DNA from: Leptodontidium sp. MPI-SDFR-AT-0119
Lineage: Eukaryota > Ascomycota > Leotiomycetes > Helotiales > Leptodontidiaceae
Reading direction: 5' to 3'
Assembly (NCBI GenBank): GCA_020726505.1
Contig: JAHLEZ010000001.1
Coordinates: 5,332,001-5,396,000 of the forward strand
DNA length: 64,000 nucleotides
Below are positions 56,559 to 64,000 of this stretch, piece after piece. The first letter of the stretch is position 1; each line of letters starts with the position of its first letter. The notes beneath the pieces were generated by a model that did no database searches, had not been told where the DNA came from, and saw nothing but the letters and a program-made list of their open reading frames with translations. The translations under genes and the position numbers were made by a program.

Positions 56559-57096
56559 GATGTAGACTGTACCGCTACTGTATGTAAAATAGACGGAGTC
56601 ACATCTTTCAACCTAGAAAGGTTGGCATATCTCAAGTGCGTGCTGACTTTATGAATATATCTGCACGGTCGGGATCAATGCAGGTCAGGTTTCAGAGAGA
56701 TTGACTGATGACAGTTGGTTGATCAGAAACCGATATAAAACTGTGCTACCTCTTTCGCGCTTACGAGATTCTCATTCTGGAGCAGTGCAGCCGAGTCTGA
56801 CAGAAAACAATTATATAATCCTGCTGATTCAATAGAATTTTGATTTATATGCAAGAGTGCCGGGCCACCTTCGATACCAGTGCTCAGAGCATGACTGCGG
56901 CTTTGGGGGCGGAATATGTTGGCCTACTGATAGGACTGAAGGACGGCCCCATTCTCAGGAAATACCCAATCTTCCGTCTGTTTGTAGATGCTGCTTGTCA
57001 TATTTTCGTCCGTTTCTGAGTATTTCCCAAAGCCCCCGGATAACCCGATTACCACTTCCCATGCCTGAGAGTGGCGCATGTTGAAAGGGCCCGCCA
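56559..57096. other. Intergenic region
   Basis: A short Cys-containing plus-strand frame (56857-57084) was not accepted as a gene. Otherwise nothing recognised. Confidence 0.3.
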
Positions 57097-57894
57097 TCAT
57101 CGATTCTGTCCCTCAGGATATCGTATCATGATCCCTCCACCTTCCTCTCCACCAATTCTCATCGTGAACTCGCCCAACAATTCGAACCCTAGTTTGCGGT
57201 ACAAAAATTCTCCTGCGGGACTGGCAGATAGGCCCATAATAACTCTCTCATGCTGGGCACGATTAACGGCCTCAGTGACTAGCATCCTTCCAAGGCCCTT
57301 CCCTTGGTAGGCAGGACTAATGACAACACTCTGTACATGCCATCTGTTGCGTCTTTCGGGATGCGATGTCCAGTATGTCTTCTGGTCTCCAACCATAGAG
57401 GCAGAAAAAGCCTCTGCTGTCTCGACATCACTAGACCTATCTGGCCATATCGAGTTCTCCACCTTGTCATAAATCGAGAAGTACCATGCGAAGACGAAGA
57501 ACCAAATGCTGTCCCATATGCTGTGCTTGCTCAAGTAGGCTCTAGCACCCTCGTCATCCCCCAGACGAGTAAATTGGGCATACCCCACAGGAAATGTTGG
57601 ATCAGAGGCCTCGTACGCTACGAGAGATAGGCTCCGGGGGTTGAACAAACGCTTGCGGATTGCTTGGTGAAAATTACGAACAAAATCGGAGCGGTATTTG
57701 GCAGCGTGAGGCGCAATGAGTCGATTTACTGGCCCTTCCCAATAAGCCTCCGCAGAATGAAGGGCCAATGTTGGAACATCGGCCAGGGTCAGTTGGCGTA
57801 GACCAAATCTGAGGGGTGGTGGTTGGACATCTGGCCTCGAGTCGCTGAGCACATGCGCATCATTGACAGACGTGCTGACAGCGGGGGAGGACAT
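57097..57894 (-). CDS. GNAT-family N-acetyltransferase (intronless)
   Basis: Single exon, 265 residues, ATG at 57894. The N-terminus is polar; the core begins RFGLRQLTLADVPTLALHSA. Motif A is VQSVVISPAYQGKGLGRMLV (Q-x-K-G-x-G for acetyl-CoA), followed by GLSASPAGEFLYRKLGFELL, the typical C-terminal strand-helix. A central insertion (WDSIWFFVFAWYFSIYDKVE) is aromatic and is common to a fungal subfamily. The substrate is unknown. It is a separate type from the GNAT at 53 kb: no intron, a longer central insertion and little similarity outside motif A. Confidence 0.88.
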   Translation of the reverse strand: MSSPAVSTSVNDAHVLSDSRPDVQPPPLRFGLRQLTLADVPTLALHSAEAYWEGPVNRLIAPHAAKYRSDFVRNFHQAIRKRLFNPRSLSLVAYEASDPTFPVGYAQFTRLGDDEGARAYLSKHSIWDSIWFFVFAWYFSIYDKVENSIWPDRSSDVETAEAFSASMVGDQKTYWTSHPERRNRWHVQSVVISPAYQGKGLGRMLVTEAVNRAQHERVIMGLSASPAGEFLYRKLGFELLGEFTMRIGGEEGGGIMIRYPEGQNR

Positions 57895-58271
57895 GTTGAG
57901 GAGCGAAGAACGTATAAAGTGACAAGAGACATGAAATCCACGAGTTTCTTATAAGTTTTGCCTTTAAACCAGTCTCAAAATGCCACGGCCCGATTCGGGA
58001 TCGGTGAGGCACAGATTGCACCGTCTGACTCATAACCCACAAAACAGGCACCAGTACAGCCTAGCCGTGGTGCCATCCCAGGATCACTGCTGAGGTTCTG
58101 TAGCAAGAGAGCTCTCTCTCAATACTAGTGGGCAAAAATACTGAAACCTCTTAAATAACATGTGAATCCAACAATTAAGCTGGCTGGCTCGTCGTTCGGC
58201 CTCAGCATGCCAGTAGATGGCATGAAGTATACCGATCAAAGAAGTCGACAACCAATAGTCTCTGGCGTGGC
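57895..58271. other. Short intergenic region
   Basis: Nothing recognised. Confidence 0.3.
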
Positions 58272-59793
58272 TCAAGGTCTCCTACTGAATGCCGGCCTTT
58301 CCCTCGAAACTCTCTCTTCGGGTACCTTCTTGGGCCAGTTTCTGGCAATGTCGATGGCATCTCTTGGAGCCAGAAACTCGAGCACAAGGAAGATCAGATA
58401 GTCAATGACTACGCAAAGACAAAAAAGCTTTCCGGCCCAAATCCCACAGCCATAGTACCGCTTCAATCGGTCGATCAAAGCAAAGCTTTGTACTCCAGCC
58501 CGTCCTCGCGTTGCGCTCCAGCTTGCAGCATCAGCAGCATCGTATCCATAAAAGTCCGCCTCACTCAGGACCCCAGATATGCCATCGTAGACCCTCTCCG
58601 TTCGCTCTGCCACGTCGGTCCAAGAATACATCATCTTCACCTGATCATGAAACTTTTCCGTCCTGACTTTGTTCGCTCGCAAAGAAGCGATGGCTTTACC
58701 AGTCGCAGCAACCAGGTCGTCCTCTTCTGGCTTTGCGAATACTGTCATATGGGCTGGGAGCACCTCCGGGATCCCGCCGACTTGCGTACACACAACATAT
58801 AACCCACAGCTAGCAGCCTCAACAATAACTGTCCCAAAAGCTTCCGTCAGGCTTGGGTGGAGGTATATGTGGCCCCTGACCATAACATCGCGCACTTCTT
58901 CATGCCTAACAGGACCTAACATTTCCACTCGATCCTGCAACACGTTCCGTTCAATCATCTGTTCCAGATCAATAGCCTTGGGACCAGAACCAGCAATCAC
59001 AAACCGCACGTTCGGATGACTAGCTAGAATTCGAGGTATTGCAGCAACCAAAAGATCCGTCCCTTTATTGTAGAAAAGTCGCGATATGACAACAATTGTA
59101 ATCACATCATGGGGTCCGAGATGTTGAGGCACAGGCACGAGCTGATTATTAAATTCGGATGAGTATGAGGGGTGATGGAGGGGACGAAAGTTCTCGGCGA
59201 CAACTGCGTTTGGGATGACAGAAACCATGAGAGGGTCGAGAGAGGCACGTAGAACTGTATTCTCCTTGCTAGAGATGGTCAGCAGCAAGCAATGCCAATT
59301 AGATACAAAGGGCTCCTTACCATGTATGGCTGACACAGACAACGTGGTCCACGTCACTGAGAATAAATTTGAGAAGTTTGTTGGTGAGGATGCTGGCTGC
59401 ATCTGCGAATCCGAACAGAGAATGATCTGTGAACACTGTCCTCAAGCCCATTGTCCTAGCATGCAAAATGGCTTCATGGCAAAGACTGCTCAGACTTGCA
59501 TGACCATGCACGATCTCAATCTGTTCTCGAATGACGATATTCCGGAAGACGGGGAAGAAAGAGAAGACTGTTGGAAATGTTGATGCGCGATAGATGACGA
59601 AGAAGGGAACGTGGTAGACTTTGAGGCCATTCGTAAGATACCGCACCCCAGTCCGGCCCTCGTATGCGTGGGTTATAATTATCACTTTATGCCCGCGATC
59701 AATGAGCTTCGTAGAGAGCTGGTAGATGTGACTTTCAACACCTCCTGGTTGGGGGAAGAAATAGTCGCTGACCATGGCAATATTGTACGGCAT
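58272..59793 (-). CDS. GPI3: GPI3 / PIG-A: catalytic subunit of phosphatidylinositol N-acetylglucosaminyltransferase
   Basis: Two exons, 59793..59321 and 59268..58272, with a 52-bp intron (GTAAGG, CTGAC, CTAG); 489 residues. The start at 59793 gives the conserved [20 protein letters not shown]; upstream codons are open but not ATG. Family segments: [45 protein letters not shown] and [15 protein letters not shown]. The glycosyltransferase family 4 E-x7-E motif is [11 protein letters not shown]-terminal membrane helix ([20 protein letters not shown]) anchors it in the ER. It transfers GlcNAc from UDP-GlcNAc to phosphatidylinositol, the first step of GPI-anchor synthesis. Divergently oriented to the cis-prenyltransferase gene. 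Confidence 0.96.
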
Positions 59794-60236
59794 TGTCGCG
59801 AGTTGTTCAGCAGGTGCTGTCGCAGACGTAGGATTCAATCGAAGAGTCGCATAATTGAGGTACGAGAGTTGGCAACTACTCTCTGTCTTTCGTTCGTAGA
59901 GATATGGCACGGAGAGTTGAGTGTGAAATGAAGTAAATCTCGAGAAGATGCGAATTGAAAGTTAGGGGCTCCTTATCGCTTATCGCAGCTCTCAGCCAGG
60001 CACGAAACGTACACCAACCTGGCTTCCTTGCAGCTTGGCCCTGCCGCGCAACCTCGCTCAGCACTGCCAGCTTCACTGCCAACTAATTCGACGACGACGA
60101 CTGTTGCCACAATTCTCTACACTCATTACATATGCGGGCATAGGTTTCAACTCGCATCCAACGCCTCTCATCTGGTTCCTCTCAGCATCTGTTCGTCCGC
60201 GATTCACAACAATACACAACGTCTGGCTTCAGAACA
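59794..60236. promoter_or_regulatory. Shared divergent promoter region of GPI3 and the cis-prenyltransferase gene
   Basis: 443 bp separate the two start codons, so both promoters and leaders must lie here. The right half is pyrimidine-rich (TTCGACGACGACGACTGTTG follows). No single operator is recognisable. Co-expression is inferred only from the arrangement. Confidence 0.45.
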
Positions 60237-61359
60237 ATGCCTTCACCATATCTCACCCAGCTTCGCAAATGGATGCTCGAATCTCCGCCTGTTGAATGGG
60301 GCATCAATCAGTTGCGGGAACTGCTCATCGGTGCTCTGAGGCAAGGATCTATACCGCAACATGTTGCTTTTGTTATGGATGGGAACAGACGCTTTGCAAG
60401 AAGTCATAAGATTGAGACAGTAGAGGGGCATAATTTGGGGTTCGAGGCTTTGGCTAAGGTAGATGAGGCTTTCTCTGGAAGACGTTGCATATGGCTAACT
60501 GGGCCAAACCAGATATTAGAAGTCTGCTATAAATCCGGTGTCAAGATTGTTACGGTTTATGCCTTCAGTATCGAGAACTTCAAGCGGTCGAAATACGAGG
60601 TAGATGCTTTGATGGACATGGCTAAGATCAAACTCTCCCAACTCTCTCAACACGGGGAATTGCTCGAAAGATACGGTGCAAGTGTGAGGGTATTAGGGAA
60701 CAGAGAACTACTTCGACCAGACGTCTTGCAGGTCATTGACAAAGCTGTAGATATGACCAAAAACAACGGAACGTAAGTGAATCCAGAACAGGTTTAGAAA
60801 CCCTGGTTGATTACTAGCTAACGACACTAGATGTGCTCTGAACATTTGTTTTCCATACACATCTCGAGACGAAATTACTTCGGCTATCAAATCAACAGTA
60901 GAGGACTACTCCAAACCTCTACCAGCTCACGCAAGACCGTTTTCTCAAACAAGAATCACTCAAAAGATTCGCTCGAGAAACCTTAGCACCTCGCCACTAC
61001 GCTCAAGCTCTCCGTCATCCGACATTGACGATTCAGTCTCTTCAACCACGACACTCTACCCAGAATCTCCCCCAATTGACAGCCGAGACCACCTATATCC
61101 AGACCCAGAAGCTATCACGTCCGATACGATAGGAGATCACATGTTCACAGCTAAGGATCCTCCACTAGATATGTTGATAAGGACGAGTGGAGTGAAGAGA
61201 CTGAGTGACTTCATGCTGTGGCAGTGCCATGAGGATACAGAAATTGTGTTCTTAGATTGCCTATGGCCCGAGTTCGATCTCTGGCAATTTCTGCCAGTTT
61301 TGGTCGAGTATCAGTGGAATCAGAAACATGTTGAGGACAGAAAGATAAAGATGCGGTAG
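60237..61359 (+). CDS. RER2: Dehydrodolichyl diphosphate synthase (cis-prenyltransferase, Rer2-like)
   Basis: Three exons: 60237..60458, 60513..60772 and 60831..61359; introns of 54 and 58 bp; 336 residues. Conserved regions: HVAFVMDGNRRFARS (catalytic Asp and diphosphate site), EGHNLGFEALAK, VTVYAFSIENFKRS, GNRELL, NICFPYTSRDEIT and LIRTSGVKRLSDFMLWQ. A Ser/Pro-rich insertion (~res 180-265) interrupts the domain before the last motif, as in other filamentous fungi. The enzyme adds isopentenyl units in cis to make dolichol at the ER; in yeast it works with Nus1. The 54-bp first intron is a multiple of three without a stop, so retention would insert 18 residues. Confidence 0.95.
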
Positions 61360-61767
61360 AGTTCATCCTTTTCGGCCTTGAGAAGTGTTTAGAGTCTAGG
61401 AATTTGCAGCGATGCACGGAGTCTTTTTCACATCTTCTGTAAGAGTCTATCTAGAACAATCAGGATGTATAATATGATGGCACTGAGAGATTGAATGTCA
61501 AATCAAGACGATCATTTCTGATCCTCCCCGGCCTAGACTTCTTACCTTAACTTGTTTAATTCTCATACTTCATAAAGAACCTACAATTTCTCAATAAACG
61601 GATCAGCCTTTCTAATTTTCTGACTACTATAATATTGTGTTTCACCGCTTTCGTTCTGTGGCATGAGTTGAAACGGCAGAATTGGGCGGTGAGGCAAAAC
61701 TTTGGATTAAAATCTACCCCAGGCTTTACCATCATTAAACAGTTGTTGCGAATGCCCATTTGCAGCA
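61360..61767. other. Short intergenic region
   Basis: 3' flank of the prenyltransferase and promoter of the helicase; nothing recognised. Confidence 0.3.
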
Positions 61768-64000
61768 ATGGCGTCGCAAATATACTCACGGTATATCCCC
61801 CAATCGAAGAAGAGTGCTCCGATAATACGAGAAATTCCCGAGCCGATTCTGGATCTCCCAGAGCATGAACCTTCTCGTCCTACCCCGCCAGTAACCCAAC
61901 ACGATGCTTCCTCTACGTACTCGCGATATGTCCCTCCCTCGAAAACCAAATCCCAGAAAGCATCTACTGCTGTCGACCGTTCTCTGGATGCGTCTTCCCC
62001 ATCTCTTGCAAAGCGGAAACGAGAAGAAGATGCCGAGCAATCAGAGACTTCGAATGCAGTCAAGAAACCAAAGAAGGAGAAAAAAGCCGCGCGAGCCGTC
62101 GCAGCACAGAATGCGACACATGCTGAAAATGGGCAGAGCGAAAAAGGAGGAAAGAAGATTGGGAAACCGACCATAAGCGCATACGATCCCATAGGAGATG
62201 GAGGAGAGGATGGCGAAGAGGAGCTGCCCAAGTCGAAAGAGTCGAAAAAGAAGAAAGCCTCGAAGTCGTCTCCTGAGACTTTAGAGCCAAAGGGATCCGG
62301 CCAGTTGGAACAGGCGCTCAACGGAGTTGTTGAATCGAAATCCAAAAAACAGAAGAGGAAGAAATCGCAGGGTAAAGAAGAAGTGTCTGCACAGAGCGTC
62401 GAGGACAATGCAGAGGACTCACGGCACAGCAAATTGATGGAGAAACGGCAGAAATCCTTAAAAAAGGCAGAGAAGCTGGCGAAGGCAAATGATATACCTG
62501 TTGAGGAAGATGTATCTCTGCCAGACGCCCCAATCGAAGTCCATGACCTCGGTCCTTTGCCTCAACCAAATCCAGTTCCAGAGCTCCCTTCTCTACCAAT
62601 ATCAGCGTCGTTACCTCAATGGCTAGCTTCACCAATACGAGTATCACCAGATGCTACATCTCAATTTGAAGATATTGGAATCCCAGAGGACGTTACAAAG
62701 GTGCTTCACCAGAAGGGTTATAAGCAGGCCTTTGCCGTGCAAGCCGCTGTTTTGCCGCTACTCCTTCCAAGGGGCAATATGGATCCAGGCGATGTTCTAG
62801 TTTCAGCTGCTACCGGTTCCGGGAAAACATTGTCATATGTGCTCCCAATGGTTGAGGACCTTAGTCGATATTCAACTAGGGGTCTGCGTGGTCTTATTGT
62901 GATGCCAACCAGAGAACTTGTCACACAAGCCCAGCAAGTGTCGGAAATATGTGCCTCAGCATTTGCACGCGGAGACGGATACACACATCGAGTCAAGATC
63001 GGAACAGCGGTAGGAAATGAGACGATGGAGGTCGAACGGCGGAACTTGATGGGTGATCACTTAGCCTACGATGTTGGGCTGTACGAGTCAGACTTAGTAA
63101 AGGCTAATGCTCCGTGGGCCTCAATTCAAGACGAATCGAGACTCTTTGGTCGAGAGCAGCCTCAATCGACAATTCGAGGGGATGTTATCAAGTCATGGCC
63201 TCAGGTGGATATCCTTATTTGCACCCCTGGGAGACTGGTGGAGCACCTCAAATCCACTCCTGGATTCTCAGTCTCGAATTTGCAGTGGCTTGTTGTTGAT
63301 GAAGCAGACAAATTACTGGATCAAAGCTTTCAGCAGTGGCTACCTATCGTGATGGCTGGGATTGGACAGAAGCAAACCGTTAGGAAGGTCATTCTCAGCG
63401 CTACAATGACACGCGACGTTGGCAAGTTAAATCCCCTCAGACTTGTACGACCAAAACTGGTGGTTTTAGACGGCACAGCTCATGACGAGAATGAGACGAG
63501 CGGCACTGGCCACGTCTTGCCTTCGCTGTTAACGGAATCCAGTGTCAAGATTGATGATGAAACTATCAAACCGCTGTACCTCCTGGAGCTCATGAAACGC
63601 GAGCAGATTGTTCCGTTAGCAGAGACCGCGTCCGGTGATGATAGCTCGTCTTCAGACTCCGATTCATCAGATTCCGAAGATGAGAGCTCTTCAGAAGCTA
63701 GCGAGACAACCTTGACAAGAAAGACTCCAGTCAAGACATTGGAAGATATACCTCATGGTGTTCTTATTTTTACCAAGTCCAACGAATCCGCTGTTAGACT
63801 AGGCCGCTTAATCTCTCTGCTCTCTCCAACATTGTCCTCGTCAATTCGAACCTTGACCGCCACAACGCCGCGGGCTGCTCGAGAACGCACAATCACATCC
63901 TTTGCATCGGGCAAGATTTCTTTAATTGTAGCCAGTGATCTAGCCTCTCGCGGTCTAGATCTTCCCAACCTGGCACACGTCATAAACTACGATGTCCCCA
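61768..64000 (+). CDS. DBP6: DEAD-box ATP-dependent RNA helicase DBP6-like, 3' end outside window
   Basis: One open frame of at least 744 codons from ATG 61768 (MASQIYSRYIP), without introns, cut by the right edge. The first ~280 residues are Lys/Glu-rich and disordered (KKPKKEKKAARAV). Helicase motifs: Q-like FAVQAAVLPLLL, I ATGSGKT (~res 347), Ia PTRELVTQA, Ib TPGRLVEHL, II VDEADKLL (~res 510), III SATMT (~res 545), IV GVLIFTKSNES, V ASDLASRGLDLP and the start of VI, HVINYDVP. An acidic Ser/Asp/Glu insertion lies before motif IV. In yeast Dbp6 acts in the nucleolus in early 60S pre-ribosome assembly. DBP6 is the best match by layout; other large DEAD-box members are less likely. Confidence 0.93.
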   Translation, partial: MASQIYSRYIPQSKKSAPIIREIPEPILDLPEHEPSRPTPPVTQHDASSTYSRYVPPSKTKSQKASTAVDRSLDASSPSLAKRKREEDAEQSETSNAVKKPKKEKKAARAVAAQNATHAENGQSEKGGKKIGKPTISAYDPIGDGGEDGEEELPKSKESKKKKASKSSPETLEPKGSGQLEQALNGVVESKSKKQKRKKSQGKEEVSAQSVEDNAEDSRHSKLMEKRQKSLKKAEKLAKANDIPVEEDVSLPDAPIEVHDLGPLPQPNPVPELPSLPISASLPQWLASPIRVSPDATSQFEDIGIPEDVTKVLHQKGYKQAFAVQAAVLPLLLPRGNMDPGDVLVSAATGSGKTLSYVLPMVEDLSRYSTRGLRGLIVMPTRELVTQAQQVSEICASAFARGDGYTHRVKIGTAVGNETMEVERRNLMGDHLAYDVGLYESDLVKANAPWASIQDESRLFGREQPQSTIRGDVIKSWPQVDILICTPGRLVEHLKSTPGFSVSNLQWLVVDEADKLLDQSFQQWLPIVMAGIGQKQTVRKVILSATMTRDVGKLNPLRLVRPKLVVLDGTAHDENETSGTGHVLPSLLTESSVKIDDETIKPLYLLELMKREQIVPLAETASGDDSSSSDSDSSDSEDESSSEASETTLTRKTPVKTLEDIPHGVLIFTKSNESAVRLGRLISLLSPTLSSSIRTLTATTPRAARERTITSFASGKISLIVASDLASRGLDLPNLAHVINYDVP

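Noticed and set aside
56857..57084. Cys-containing plus-strand ORF suggesting a zinc finger
   Set aside because: Cys/His spacing fits no finger type, and the frame starts without ATG.
61707..62432. 241-codon minus-strand ORF
   Set aside because: It is the exact antisense of the Lys/Glu-rich N-terminus of the DBP6-like gene; Ser/Phe-rich shadow composition.

Overview
The window is nuclear DNA of a filamentous ascomycete (Pezizomycotina). The evidence is gene-dense intergenic spacing, mostly 45-75 bp GT..AG introns with CTRAC-like branch sites, and fungus-specific families: a Zn2Cys6 regulator, a DHA1-type MFS transporter, a GABA-permease-like APC protein, a HeLo domain, a Whi5-like repressor and a fungal acid sphingomyelinase. 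The protein style is compatible with Leotiomycetes, but that is a weak inference. Many genes are split into short exons, so I rebuilt the models by splicing; several (prefoldin 4, the tetraspan protein, a small Cys-rich protein, a GNAT, part of the permease) cannot be seen as long single ORFs.

Layout. 0-11 kb is gene-poor and mobile-element rich. It holds a GFA-type enzyme cut by the left edge, an F-box protein, a broken HeLo-plus-ubiquitin-conjugating-enzyme fusion with a solo LTR just downstream, a 7TM membrane protein, a small TA-flanked inverted-repeat element and a hAT-like MITE with a perfect 8-bp target duplication. 11-20 kb carries an MFS transporter, prefoldin subunit 4, an amino-acid/GABA permease with GATA-type sites upstream, and a MARVEL-like tetraspan protein. 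20-29 kb holds lineage-type orphan proteins (acidic, coiled-coil or low-complexity). 29-45 kb is conserved housekeeping and regulation: APC10/DOC1, a short-chain dehydrogenase, a Zn2Cys6 factor, a small CxxC protein, a Whi5/Nrm1-like G1/S repressor, an unknown polytopic membrane protein, 3-hydroxyisobutyrate dehydrogenase and a zinc-type alcohol dehydrogenase homologue. 46-57 kb mixes an intact secreted acid sphingomyelinase with decayed genes (FAD monooxygenase, membrane glycoprotein, possibly an acidic nuclear-type protein). 57-64 kb is conserved again: a GNAT, GPI3/PIG-A and a dehydrodolichyl-diphosphate synthase arranged head to head, and a DBP6-type ribosome-biogenesis helicase cut by the right edge.

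How genes relate. GPI3 and the cis-prenyltransferase share one 443-bp divergent intergenic region, and both serve ER glycoconjugate synthesis. DOC1 and the Whi5-like protein both act in cell-cycle control but are not adjacent. I see no secondary-metabolite cluster and no rRNA, tRNA or CRISPR feature.

Most unusual item: a HeLo (fungal cell-death/incompatibility) N-terminus followed on the same strand by an E2-like UBC domain that keeps its HPN motif and catalytic cysteine. This copy is broken by an early one-base frameshift, an in-frame stop and a second frame change. In several other damaged genes here the stops are explained by C-to-T type changes (TGG to TAG/TGA, possibly CGA to TGA), as expected from cytosine deamination or mild RIP.
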